From Roseiflexus sp. (GTDB lineage Bacteria > Chloroflexota > Chloroflexia > Chloroflexales > Roseiflexaceae): DNA of 45,940 nucleotides. Positions 34,211 to 44,503 of this stretch are shown in pieces; within the stretch, counting starts at the first letter, position 1; the number at the start of each line of letters is the position of its first letter. The translations under genes and the position numbers were made by a program. Where the stretch lies: contig JANWXL010000475.1 of assembly GCA_025055265.1 (NCBI GenBank), positions 1-45,940 on the forward strand. The letters run 5' to 3'. Under the pieces are notes generated by a model. It saw only the letters and a list, made by a program, of their open reading frames with translations, was not told where the DNA came from and ran no database searches.

Positions 34211-34762
34211 CTACAAACTCTGTGGATCGATGCCCAACTCGCGCAGTTTCGCCCAGGCGGCTTCGCGCGCGGCGCGTTCCGCCTCCGCTTCGGTGGGGGC
34301 AATGCGTCCGTCAGGGAGCACGAGGCGCAGGAATGAACCATCAGGCATCAGCCAGCACCCCAGTTCATCGCTCCAGATGCGTCCCTGCTCATCCGCGCCT
34401 GCCTAGACCGCCTGGTTCCCGATGCAGCGCCAGACACGCAGCCGTCCCATTACTGCGGGCCAGTATGGCGGATCATTCGGGTCGTAGGCGACATATTCCC
34501 GCACGCCCAGCGCTGCATACCGCGCCGGTTTCTCTTCAACATCCGCCTGCCATGTCTCCTCGGAACTGAATTCAAACACCACATGCGGCGGTGGTCGATC
34601 TGGCTCATACAACCTCCAGCTGCGGAATTCGCGCGCTGCGGGGTTGGGAACGGTTACTCCCTTGAACACGGCGATATCCGGCGCCAGCGGATATTCATAG
34701 CGGCGACGACGCTGGTAGATGTTCAGGTTGCTGACGATGAAGCAGTCTTTGTCGCGGAACAA
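34211..34762 (-). pseudogene. Uma2 family endonuclease, apparent pseudogene (in-frame TAG, shortened N-terminus)
   Basis: YPLAPDIAVFKGV...HVVFEFSSEETWQADVEEKPARYAALGVREYVAYDPNDPPYWP...GNQAV*AGADEQGRIWSDELGCWLMPDGSFLRLVLPDGRIAPTEAEAERAAREAAWAKLRELGIDPQSL*; TAG at 34403-34405. Confidence 0.75.
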
Positions 34763-34921
34763 AAATGACTTCCTGACCCAAACCTTTCAAATAAATCGCA
34801 CACAAAGGCGCAAAGGCACGAAGATTCCGCATATGATCTGGAGGTGACGTCTAGCCTTTCTTGTTTGAAAGACGGCGCTTCTTTGCCTTCATCGATTTTT
34901 CCTTCCCTACGCTGGCGTGCA

Positions 34922-35068
34922 TCAATCGGGCGTAGCGCGATCACGGCGGTTGCGCGGCGCTGAGTTGCGCTTCATCCGCCCGCGGACATAGCCGCCGCGA
35001 AACGCCAGCGCGACCAGAAACGCTACCAGGATGAAGATAATCAGCGCTTCAGTCCAGCCAATGGTCAT
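34922..35068 (-). CDS. 48-aa single-TM basic small membrane protein (absent from ORF track)
   Basis: MTIGWTEALIIFILVAFLVALAFRGGYVRGRMKRNSAPRNRRDRATPD*, AGCAGG upstream. Confidence 0.55.
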   Translation of the reverse strand: MTIGWTEALIIFILVAFLVALAFRGGYVRGRMKRNSAPRNRRDRATPD

Positions 35069-35081
35069 GATACCTGCTTTC

Positions 35082-35117
35082 TGGGGGGTTAGGGGTTAGG
35101 GGTTAAGGGTTAGGGGT
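35082..35117 (+). repeat. GGGGTTA telomere-like repeat, second copy
   Basis: ggggggttaggggttaggggttaagggttaggggttacgag. Confidence 0.9.
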
Positions 35118-35226
35118 TACGAGAACCAGGAACTGAGAACCAAGAACCGAGAACTAAAACCACCTTGCCTTACCTCTTATACCCTGCCGTTTCTCGCCTC
35201 TTGCCTCTTATCTCTGGACTTGCTTC

Positions 35227-35474
35227 GCCTTCCCGCGTTCAACGTGCAATGCCCCATGGGCGCGCCCGCGGCGCGCCCCGACTGACCGCCTTCCCGCGTT
35301 CAACGTGCAATGCCCCATGGGCGCGCCCGCGGCGCGCCCCGACTGACCGCCTTCCCACGGTCCATCCGGGCGATGCGCGACACCGCCTGGGCGCGCCCGC
35401 GGCGCGCCCCGACTGACCGCCTTCCCGCGTTCAACGTGCAATGCCCCCATGGGCGCGCCCGCGGCGCGCCCCTA
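35227..35474. repeat. 61-70-bp repeats x4 with the same GC-palindrome core, opposite orientation to 32266-32440
   Basis: gccttcccgcgttcaacgtgcaatgccccatgggcgcgcccgcggcgcgccccgactgacc units start at 35227, 35288, 35349, 35419. Confidence 0.9.
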
Positions 35475-35526
35475 CTGGCAACCTTCCTACATTCAACGTT
35501 CAACCTTCCCATCTGAAACCTCGCGC

Positions 35527-36558
35527 CTACGACGGACGCACCGCGTACTGTTCCATCAACTCAATCGACTCCGGCGCGCGCCAGCAGGCGACAAAATGCC
35601 CATCGCCGTAGTCCTTGAACGGCGGCTCTTCGACTTTGCAGCGGTCAATGGCAATCGGGCAGCGGGTATGGAAGTGACATCCCGGCGGCGGATTGAGCGG
35701 ACTCGGCACGTCGCCTTCCAGAATGATGCGCTGCCGCTTCCGCTCAACGGTCGGGTCGGGAATGGGAGCGGCTGATAGCAGCGCCTGGGTGTAGGGGTGC
35801 ATCGGCATGGCGTAAAGTTTCTTCCCCTCCGCCAGTTCCACCACCTTCCCCAGATACATCACCGCCACCCGGTCGCTGATATGCTTCACGACAGCCAGAC
35901 CGTGCGCGATGAACAGGTAGGTCAGCCCCAGGCGCTGCTGAAGGTCTTCGAGCAGGTTGAGCACCTGCGCCTGGATCGATACGTCGAGCGCCGACACTGG
36001 CTCGTCGCAGACCACAAACTCGGGTTCAACCGCCAGCGCGCGCGCAATGCCGATGCGCTGCCGCTGCCCGCCGGAGAACTCGTGAGGGTAGCGGTTGATG
36101 AAATACGGGTTGAGGCCGACGAGTTCGAGCAGTTCCTGTACGCGCTCGCGGATGGCAGCCTTCCCCTGACGCAGATTGTGCACCGCGATCGGCTCGCCGA
36201 TGATGTCGCCGACCGTCATGCGCGGGTTGAGCGACGCATACGGGTCCTGGAAGATCATCTGCACTTTGCGCCGCATGCGCCGCAACTCTTCGCCCTTCAG
36301 TCGGGTGAGATCGACTCCCTGGAACAGCACTTCGCCAGCGGTTGGCTTGTATAGTTGCAAAATGGCGCGCCCGGTGGTGGATTTGCCGCAGCCGCTCTCG
36401 CCGACAAGCCCCAGGGTCTCGCCGCGCCTGATCGAGAATGTCACTCCATCGACGGCTTTGATATACCCGACGGTGCGCTTGATAATTGTACCCTTCATCA
36501 CCGGGAAATGCATCTTCAGGTTGCGCACCTGGATGAGATCAGTCGAAGCATCGCTCAT
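35527..36558 (-). CDS. Oligopeptide ABC transporter ATPase (OppF-type, copy 2)
   Basis: [61 protein letters not shown]. Confidence 0.93.
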   Translation of the reverse strand: MSDASTDLIQVRNLKMHFPVMKGTIIKRTVGYIKAVDGVTFSIRRGETLGLVGESGCGKSTTGRAILQLYKPTAGEVLFQGVDLTRLKGEELRRMRRKVQMIFQDPYASLNPRMTVGDIIGEPIAVHNLRQGKAAIRERVQELLELVGLNPYFINRYPHEFSGGQRQRIGIARALAVEPEFVVCDEPVSALDVSIQAQVLNLLEDLQQRLGLTYLFIAHGLAVVKHISDRVAVMYLGKVVELAEGKKLYAMPMHPYTQALLSAAPIPDPTVERKRQRIILEGDVPSPLNPPPGCHFHTRCPIAIDRCKVEEPPFKDYGDGHFVACWRAPESIELMEQYAVRPS

Positions 36559-36585
36559 CGCACTCGTCCCTCATTCGCTGTACAG

Positions 36586-37611
36586 TTACGCTGGCACTTC
36601 GCCGCCGGTGGTGGGAAGCGGCGTTTCGAGGGTGATGTCGAACAGGCAGGCGGCCTTGTGACCGGGAACCACCTCGCGCAGCGGCGGAACCTGCTGGTCG
36701 CACTTGCCGGGGATGAAATAGTCACAGCGCGGGCTGAACGGGCAGATCTGCGGCAGGTTGATCAGGTCCGGCGGCAGACCGCGAATTGGCGTCAGCTTAC
36801 GTCCCTCTTCCTCATCGAGGCGCGGGATCGAGCGCAGCAGCCCGATGGTGTACGGCATCCGCGGACGAGCGAAGATCTCTTCGGTGGGACCCTCTTCCAC
36901 AATCCGCCCGGCATACATAACGATCACCCGGTCCGCCATGCCAGCGACCACTCCAAGGTCGTGGGTGATGATAATCACCGCCGTGCCGAGTTCGTGCTGC
37001 AGCCGCTGAATGAGTTCGAGGATCTGCGCCTGAATTGTCACGTCGAGCGCGGTCGTCGGCTCATCGGCGATCAGGAGTTCCGGGTTGCACGACAGCGCCA
37101 TCGCAATCATCACCCGCTGCCGCATGCCGCCGGAGAACTGGTGCGGATAATCATCCAGGCGGCGCGCGGCGCTGGGGATGCCGACCATCTGCAACAGTTC
37201 GATGGCTCGCTTGCGCGCCTCTCTGGGGGTCAGTTTCATGTGGAGTTCGAGCGACTCGGTGATCTGCCGTCCAATCGTCAACACCGGATTGAGCGAGGTC
37301 ATCGGGTCCTGGAAGATCATCGCAATCCGGTTGCCGCGAATGTGGCGCATCTCCTCTTCGGTATAATCGAGCAGGTTCTCTCCATCGAAGATAATCTGCC
37401 CGCCGACGATCTTCCCCGGCGGATTGGGAATGAGGCGCATGATCGACAGCGAGGTGACGCTCTTTCCCGAACCGCTCTCGCCGACGATACCGAGAGTCTC
37501 GCCGCGATCCACGTGGAAAGAGACGTTGTTGACGGCTTTGACGACGCCATCCTGGGTTTTGAACTGAGTCTCAAGGTTCTTGACGACGAGCAGCGGTTGT
37601 GTCATCGGCAC
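36586..37611 (-). CDS. Oligopeptide ABC transporter ATPase (OppD-type, copy 2)
   Basis: [54 protein letters not shown]. Confidence 0.93.
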   Translation of the reverse strand: MPMTQPLLVVKNLETQFKTQDGVVKAVNNVSFHVDRGETLGIVGESGSGKSVTSLSIMRLIPNPPGKIVGGQIIFDGENLLDYTEEEMRHIRGNRIAMIFQDPMTSLNPVLTIGRQITESLELHMKLTPREARKRAIELLQMVGIPSAARRLDDYPHQFSGGMRQRVMIAMALSCNPELLIADEPTTALDVTIQAQILELIQRLQHELGTAVIIITHDLGVVAGMADRVIVMYAGRIVEEGPTEEIFARPRMPYTIGLLRSIPRLDEEEGRKLTPIRGLPPDLINLPQICPFSPRCDYFIPGKCDQQVPPLREVVPGHKAACLFDITLETPLPTTGGEVPA

Positions 37612-37617
37612 TCTCCA

Positions 37618-38625
37618 TCAGGGTGAAACTTCATGGGCGAAATGGCAGGCCGACCAGTGGCCAGACGTTTTTTCCTCAAATGCCGGTTCGATCTCGCGGC
37701 AAATGTCGCGCGCCATCCAGCAGCGTGGATGGAAGCGACACCCCTTCGGCGGGTTGATCGGGCTGGGCACATCCCCCTGCAGAATGATCCGTTCGCGCCG
37801 GATGTTGGGGTTGGGGATTGGAATAGCGGAAATCAACGCTTTGGTGTACGGATGGAGCGGACGGCGGAAGAGTTCGGTGCGGTCCGCCAGTTCGACCATC
37901 TTCCCCAGGTACATCACGCCGACGCGGTTGCTGATATGTTCGACAACGCTGAGGTTATGCGCGATGAACAGGTAGGTCAGCCCGAATTCCTGCTGCAGGT
38001 TGCGCAGCAGGTTGAGCACCTGCGACTGAATCGACACATCGAGCGCCGACACCGGCTCGTCGCACACGATCAATTTGGGGTTCATCACCAGCGCGCGTGC
38101 GATGCCGATGCGCTGCCGCTGACCGCCGGAGAATTCGTGCGGGAAGCGTTCCATGTGGCTGGGATGCATGCCGACCTTCGCCAGCACTTCGCGCACCCGC
38201 TCGATGCGCTCGGCTTTGCTGCCGATGCCGTGAATGGTCAAACCTTCCGCCACGCTCTCGCCGATTGTCATACGCGGGTCGAGCGAGGCATACGGGTCCT
38301 GGAAAACAATCTGCATATCGCGGCGGAGCGCCTTCAATTGACTGCCGGAGGCGGCGAGCACATCTTTGCCATCAAAGATCACCTCGCCATCGGTCGCCTT
38401 TTCAAGGCGCAGGATCGTGCGCCCGGTCGTGGTTTTGCCACACCCGCTCTCACCGACCAGTCCGAGCGTTTCACCGCGTTTGATCGTGAAACTGACGCCG
38501 TCGACCGCTTTGACGACCGCGACAGTGCGGCGCAGAATGCCGCCTTTGATCGGAAAATGCTTGACCAGGTTATTGACTTCCAGCAGCGTATCGCTCGACA
38601 CGCTGCGCTGTGTTACTGTTGCCAT
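37618..38625 (-). CDS. Oligopeptide ABC transporter ATPase (OppF-type, copy 1)
   Basis: [52 protein letters not shown]. Confidence 0.93.
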   Translation of the reverse strand: MATVTQRSVSSDTLLEVNNLVKHFPIKGGILRRTVAVVKAVDGVSFTIKRGETLGLVGESGCGKTTTGRTILRLEKATDGEVIFDGKDVLAASGSQLKALRRDMQIVFQDPYASLDPRMTIGESVAEGLTIHGIGSKAERIERVREVLAKVGMHPSHMERFPHEFSGGQRQRIGIARALVMNPKLIVCDEPVSALDVSIQSQVLNLLRNLQQEFGLTYLFIAHNLSVVEHISNRVGVMYLGKMVELADRTELFRRPLHPYTKALISAIPIPNPNIRRERIILQGDVPSPINPPKGCRFHPRCWMARDICREIEPAFEEKTSGHWSACHFAHEVSP

Positions 38626-38640
38626 AGGGTTCTGTCCATT

Positions 38641-39678
<1,038 letters not shown>

Positions 39679-39693
39679 GTTTCGTACATTCTC

Positions 39694-40698
39694 TTACAGT
39701 TTCAAGCGCGGATCGAGCGCATCGCGCAATCCATCGCCAATAAAGTTGAACGCCAGCGAACAGAGAAAGATCGGCAGCCCAGGGATGAGCGGCATCCACG
39801 GGTGATTGAACATATAACTGGTGGCAAAGCCCATCATGTTGCCCCAGGTTGGCGTCGGATCCTGCACGCCGAAGCCAAGGAAACTGATCGCCACTTCACT
39901 CACCAGCGCGCCGTTGAGACCAAGCGTGAACGCCACGATCAGCGGCGGGAAGGCGTTCGGGAAGACGTGCTTGATCAGGATCCAGGCATTCGATCCGCCG
40001 AGCGCGCGCGCCGACTCGATGTATTGCATCTCGCGCACCTGGAGCACCATGCCGCGCATGAGGCGCGCCACGCCGACCCAACCGAGCGACGCGAGCACCA
40101 GGATCAGCAGCGCCACCTGCGTCGCCTCGCGGTTGGGCACTGCCATGATCCAGGCGACCGGACCAATGATCCAGGTCGGCAGCACGATCAGGTCGGCATT
40201 CTGGATCATAATCGCGCTGAGGATCAGCAGGATCGGCAGGTCCGGGATCGTCGCCACGAACTCCATAATGCGGCTGATCGTATTATCGACCCATCCGCCG
40301 AAGAACCCCGACAGCAAACCCAGGATGGAGCCGATGATCGCCACCAGGGTTGTGACCGAAATCGCCACCATAAGCGACACGCGCGCCGCGTAGATCACGC
40401 GGGTAAAGAAATCGCGTCCCAGGTGGTCGGTGCCGAGGATGTGGAGTTGCCCGGTCACCGGATCGGCGCTCATCGGCGGCAGACGGGTGCGGTTCAGTCC
40501 AATGTCGTCGCGTGGGAAGGGCGCAATCCACGGCGCCAGGATCGACGCACCAAAAATAATGATCAGAATGGCGAGACTCGCCATTGCCAGGCGGTGACGG
40601 CGAAACCGGCGAAAGACAACCGCCCACTGCCCTTCGGAGCGTGGTTGCAATCGCTCAATAGCGCCAGGTGCCGCCGGTGTCGATGTCGTGGTAGCCAT
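39694..40698 (-). CDS. ABC transporter permease (OppC-type)
   Basis: HILGTDHLGRDFFTRVIYAARVSL, EMQYIESARALGGSNAWILIKHVFPN. Confidence 0.93.
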   Translation of the reverse strand: MATTTSTPAAPGAIERLQPRSEGQWAVVFRRFRRHRLAMASLAILIIIFGASILAPWIAPFPRDDIGLNRTRLPPMSADPVTGQLHILGTDHLGRDFFTRVIYAARVSLMVAISVTTLVAIIGSILGLLSGFFGGWVDNTISRIMEFVATIPDLPILLILSAIMIQNADLIVLPTWIIGPVAWIMAVPNREATQVALLILVLASLGWVGVARLMRGMVLQVREMQYIESARALGGSNAWILIKHVFPNAFPPLIVAFTLGLNGALVSEVAISFLGFGVQDPTPTWGNMMGFATSYMFNHPWMPLIPGLPIFLCSLAFNFIGDGLRDALDPRLKL

Positions 40699-40710
40699 GC
40701 GTTACGCTCC

Positions 40711-41913
40711 TCACGTGAGCCGGATGCGCGGATCGACAACGGTGTACAGGATGTCGGAGATGAGATACCCGATCAGCACCAGCACCGTACTGATAAACAG
40801 GATCGCCATTGCCACCGTATAATCGCTATTGCCCAGCGCATCGACCAGCAACCGCCCCATGCCGGGCCAGTTGAACACCGATTCGGTCACTGCCGCGCCC
40901 GCCACCAGCGTCGGCAGCACGCCTGCAAGCAGGGTCACAAATGGGATCAGCGCATTACGCAGCGCGTGCTTGGTAATGACTGCGCGCTCACGCACACCCT
41001 TGGCGCGCGCCGTGCGTACATAATCTTGCCGCAGCACTTCGAGCATGCTGGAGCGAATGAAGCGGCTCCAGGAAGCGATATTGAAGAACGTCAGCACCGC
41101 GCACGGCATAATGAAGCGCAGCGTGCGATCCAGCGTCGAACCGGCCTGCACCGTGCCAATCCAGGGAATTGTATAGTCGCGAATGCCCCGCACGCCGCCT
41201 GACGGCAGATACGGCAGCCCGGCATCCTTTGCCAGGACTGAAAAGATCAGGATCGCCATCACGCCCATGAAGAGGGTCGGCAGCGACGAACCGACGAACG
41301 TAATGCCGGTCATCGCATAGTCGAAGCGCGAATACTGGCGCACCGCCGAATAGATGCCGATTGGCACGCCGATCAGGATGGCCAGCAATGTCGAGACGCC
41401 CATCAACTGGATCGTATAGGGCAGCCGGCTCATCAACAGATCGCTGATCGGGCGGTCGCGCGCGATCTGCTGCGACAGCCCGAAGTCGCCAAACAGAATG
41501 CCGCGGCTGGTGCGGCGTTCCGCCAGGTCCGCCAGCGTGACATCACGCACGCACCCTTCTTCGCGGATTTCGACCGTGCCATCAGGGTAGCGCAGGCGCA
41601 CCTGACCGGGAATGGCGCATCCGACGACAGTGTCTGGCGGGATCAGGTTGACGCCGCCGATTTGAATGGGACCGGCGGGGAAGCCCGCCAGCCAGCGGGT
41701 AAAGCGGATAGGCAAATAAAGATCAAGTTCATACCGCGCTTTCAGGCGCGCAATATCTTCTTCCGTCACCCGGCGCTGCCCAGTATTCTGCATCTGCTGC
41801 AAAAACAACAACGGTCCGCCCGGCGCAAGGTACAACAACGAGTAGCCGAGCATCGCCGAGAGGATGGTGACGATCACCATCTGAATCAGACGTCGAACGA
41901 GATATGTGGTCAT
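40711..41913 (-). CDS. ABC transporter permease (OppB-type) with enlarged first periplasmic loop
   Basis: TYLVRRLIQMVIVTILSAMLGYSLLYLAPGGP, DYVRTARAKGVRERAVITKHALRNALIP. Confidence 0.92.
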   Translation of the reverse strand: MTTYLVRRLIQMVIVTILSAMLGYSLLYLAPGGPLLFLQQMQNTGQRRVTEEDIARLKARYELDLYLPIRFTRWLAGFPAGPIQIGGVNLIPPDTVVGCAIPGQVRLRYPDGTVEIREEGCVRDVTLADLAERRTSRGILFGDFGLSQQIARDRPISDLLMSRLPYTIQLMGVSTLLAILIGVPIGIYSAVRQYSRFDYAMTGITFVGSSLPTLFMGVMAILIFSVLAKDAGLPYLPSGGVRGIRDYTIPWIGTVQAGSTLDRTLRFIMPCAVLTFFNIASWSRFIRSSMLEVLRQDYVRTARAKGVRERAVITKHALRNALIPFVTLLAGVLPTLVAGAAVTESVFNWPGMGRLLVDALGNSDYTVAMAILFISTVLVLIGYLISDILYTVVDPRIRLT

Positions 41914-42011
41914 GCCATTGTTCCTGAACGCGCCGTTATATTAGGCTTAATTATAATACGAAATGCGCGTGCAGGGGTGATCCCCGCACGCGCATCCCGC
42001 TACCCGACCGA

Positions 42012-43970
42012 TCACCGGATGAACAGGTTCATATCCATGTGCTCCCAGGTCGGGCTGGCATCGGTCTTGACGTTGATCTTGCCCTCCTGCGCCGCCTTGA
42101 TCACCGTCTCTACCTCTGGACCGGCGCCGAGCGTCGCCTTCTCCAGGATGTCGACTTCGCCAGTCAGCAGCGCCGCCACGGCGGCGTTGGTGTCAGCGAA
42201 GAACTGGATGACGACATTCTTGACCTTCGGCGCGCCGAGGACGAAGTTCGGGTTCGCCTCGAACCGCATGAACTCCTTCTTCTTCCACTCCTTCAGGATG
42301 TAGGGACCGTATCCCAACGGCAGTTCAGCGATCTCCGGCAGCGTCGACCACTCCTTGGCTGGCACGTCCGCCAGTTTCCGCCCATCCGACAGCGTGCGGT
42401 GCGAGGGGTAACCGCCGTAGGGAGCGGTGAAGTAGATCGGCCACTGCACGCCGGGCAGGAACTTGATCGTGTAGCTAGTGTCGCTGTTGAAGGTCACGCC
42501 GTTGAGATTATCGTGCGACTCGCAGAAGGTGAAGCTAGTCGCACCCGACTCACGATCACAGTTGATCTTCACTGCCAATTCCAGGTCGGCCTTCTTCAGC
42601 GGCTCGCCGTCCGACCACTTGATGCCCTTGATCAGGTCATAGGTGACGGTGAGCTGCTTCATCTTCACCGTGCCGCTCTCATACTTGATCGTTTCGCCGT
42701 CGGCGTTGACAATTTCAACACCTGGCTTGAGTTCGACCGCGGCGCCGGTGGCATCCCAGACCTTATCGCCCGCCTTAACCTCGACGACCTCATTCTTCGC
42801 CTTGCCGCTCTCGATTGTCGAGAGACCGTCCTGCAGCACCGGCTGGAAGTCGTAGCTGTACTGCGTGGACAACACGCCGAAAACAAGCTGCGCCGCCTGC
42901 ACCTGCACCGCTGCGCTCTCGACCAGCGAGAACATCGAGGCTGGCTCCTGGGTGAAGCCCAGGATGATGGTATCGCCGTTGTCGGTGCGTCCCCACTCAT
43001 AGGCGTTAGCAGTGATGTATTCGGTCGGGTCGGGCTTCAGGCCGGTCAGCGCTTTGTTCCAGGCATACGCCTCCAGACGCTGGAACAGCGGCAGGCTCAC
43101 CATGTCCTTGGTGAACTCGACCTGGAACGCTTTGTACTGCTTGATGCGCTCCTCGCGGTTCAACGTATTGTTGGCCGCTTTGATCGCTTTGCTGGCAGTC
43201 TCATTGCACCAGCCCATGTAGTTCTGGCCCTCCCAGTTGTTGTCCGGCAGCGGAATCTGGTCGCAGGCATAGAGAGTATAGCCGCCCGGATCCGCCTCGC
43301 CGACCCACGCGAACGCGCCAAGCTCGAAGTCGCGCCGGCGCAGACCAGAGGCGCCGCCGAACCACCAGGATGCCGGAGCGTGCTTGCGGATGATCTGGAT
43401 GCCGCAGTTATCGAGCAACTGCTTCTCCAGCACCGTCGCCCAGGTGATGCGGAACTGCGCGTTGGTCGTCGTGAATTCGAGTGACAGCGGTACGCCATCC
43501 TTCGTGCGAACGCGCTGACCTTCCGCCAGTTTCCAGCCCGCCTCATCGAGCAGCGCCTTCCCCTTCTCCGGGTTGAACGGATAGGTCACAATGCCGTCCG
43601 CCTCGCTGGCTGCCGCCCAGTGCGTCTTCGGCAGGTTGGTGTCCATCAGCAGCGCCTGCTGCTGTTCCGGCGTCAGGTAGCTATAGACCGACTGGATCAG
43701 TTCCGGCCGGTTGGTGCAGTAGGCAATCGCCTGACGCACACGTACATCGCTGAGGATCGGATGCGGCGTCCTGAACGCGCCGGTTGGCGCCGCCGTTGGA
43801 GCTTCGGCCACAACCGTCTCGCGGACCACCACCGTCTCACGAACCGGTGGCGCGGTAACGACCACCGTCTCGCGGACCGGCGCCTGTGCAGCGCCAGCAC
43901 AGGCCGAAAGAATCGGCACAACGAGCGCGAGCAGCATCGCAAGCGCGATTTTCTTGTCGAGAATCTTCAT
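42012..43970 (-). CDS. Family 5 extracellular solute-binding lipoprotein, apparently circularly permuted
   Basis: Lipobox LSAC; DVRVRQAIAYCTNRPELI and PFNPEKGKALLDEAGW occur before GDTIILGFTQEPASMF, KWSDGEPLKKADLELAVK and LGYGPYILKEW. Confidence 0.9.
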   Translation of the reverse strand: MKILDKKIALAMLLALVVPILSACAGAAQAPVRETVVVTAPPVRETVVVRETVVAEAPTAAPTGAFRTPHPILSDVRVRQAIAYCTNRPELIQSVYSYLTPEQQQALLMDTNLPKTHWAAASEADGIVTYPFNPEKGKALLDEAGWKLAEGQRVRTKDGVPLSLEFTTTNAQFRITWATVLEKQLLDNCGIQIIRKHAPASWWFGGASGLRRRDFELGAFAWVGEADPGGYTLYACDQIPLPDNNWEGQNYMGWCNETASKAIKAANNTLNREERIKQYKAFQVEFTKDMVSLPLFQRLEAYAWNKALTGLKPDPTEYITANAYEWGRTDNGDTIILGFTQEPASMFSLVESAAVQVQAAQLVFGVLSTQYSYDFQPVLQDGLSTIESGKAKNEVVEVKAGDKVWDATGAAVELKPGVEIVNADGETIKYESGTVKMKQLTVTYDLIKGIKWSDGEPLKKADLELAVKINCDRESGATSFTFCESHDNLNGVTFNSDTSYTIKFLPGVQWPIYFTAPYGGYPSHRTLSDGRKLADVPAKEWSTLPEIAELPLGYGPYILKEWKKKEFMRFEANPNFVLGAPKVKNVVIQFFADTNAAVAALLTGEVDILEKATLGAGPEVETVIKAAQEGKINVKTDASPTWEHMDMNLFIR

Positions 43971-44354
43971 GGAAAGAACGCTCCTTTCTGCGATCTCTCA
44001 ATAGAGAACAGCAGAGTCTTCGATCAGGAATCTGCAAGCAGTCCCTCAAGCGTTGTTCAACTCGATAGACCACCTCCTTTCCTGATGACAGTTGTTCCCG
44101 AAGACGATGCCAGATCATCGGCAGAGACCGTATGCATCAAGGCAGAGGCGTATGGCTGTGATACAGGATGTCCATATGACATCAAAAAAGGCTGTCGTTT
44201 ATCTCAGAGGAAAAGCCGCCAGTTGTGAGCCATTCGCCACATCTGCCTGGACGCGCCATGGAGTGTACCGGTTACTTTTGGGTAAAACATCACGATTGCG
44301 CGAAATGGTAACACGCGGCTACGTTGATGTCAAGCCAAAAACCGTGCAAAGCGA

Positions 44355-44382
44355 TTGACAATGCGCATCAAAGCGCTACAAT
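44355..44382 (+). promoter_or_regulatory. Candidate promoter TTGACA-16-TACAAT upstream of histidine kinase
   Basis: TTGACA 44355-44360, TACAAT 44377-44382. Confidence 0.55.
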
Positions 44383-44503
44383 ACACGCAGAGGGCTTCTT
44401 GGAAAGGCTGGCGCAAAGACGCGAAGGGATAGAGTATTGATGACAAGACTTTGCACCTTCGCGTTGACCTTTTGAGAGATGCTGCACATGCACGCTGCTT
44501 GAG

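Noticed and set aside
34723-34944. 73-aa minus-strand ORF
   Set aside because: Composed of the CACAAAGGCGC dispersed repeat and spacer; no protein-like features.
39802-41202. 466-aa plus-strand His/Arg/Asp-rich ORF opposite OppC/OppB
   Set aside because: Composition typical of an antisense frame; permease motifs on the minus strand are unambiguous.
43971-44090. Strong Shine-Dalgarno-like AAAGGAGGTGG ~110 nt upstream of the solute-binding protein
   Set aside because: No start codon at proper spacing giving a convincing peptide; could be coincidence or an unresolved leader.
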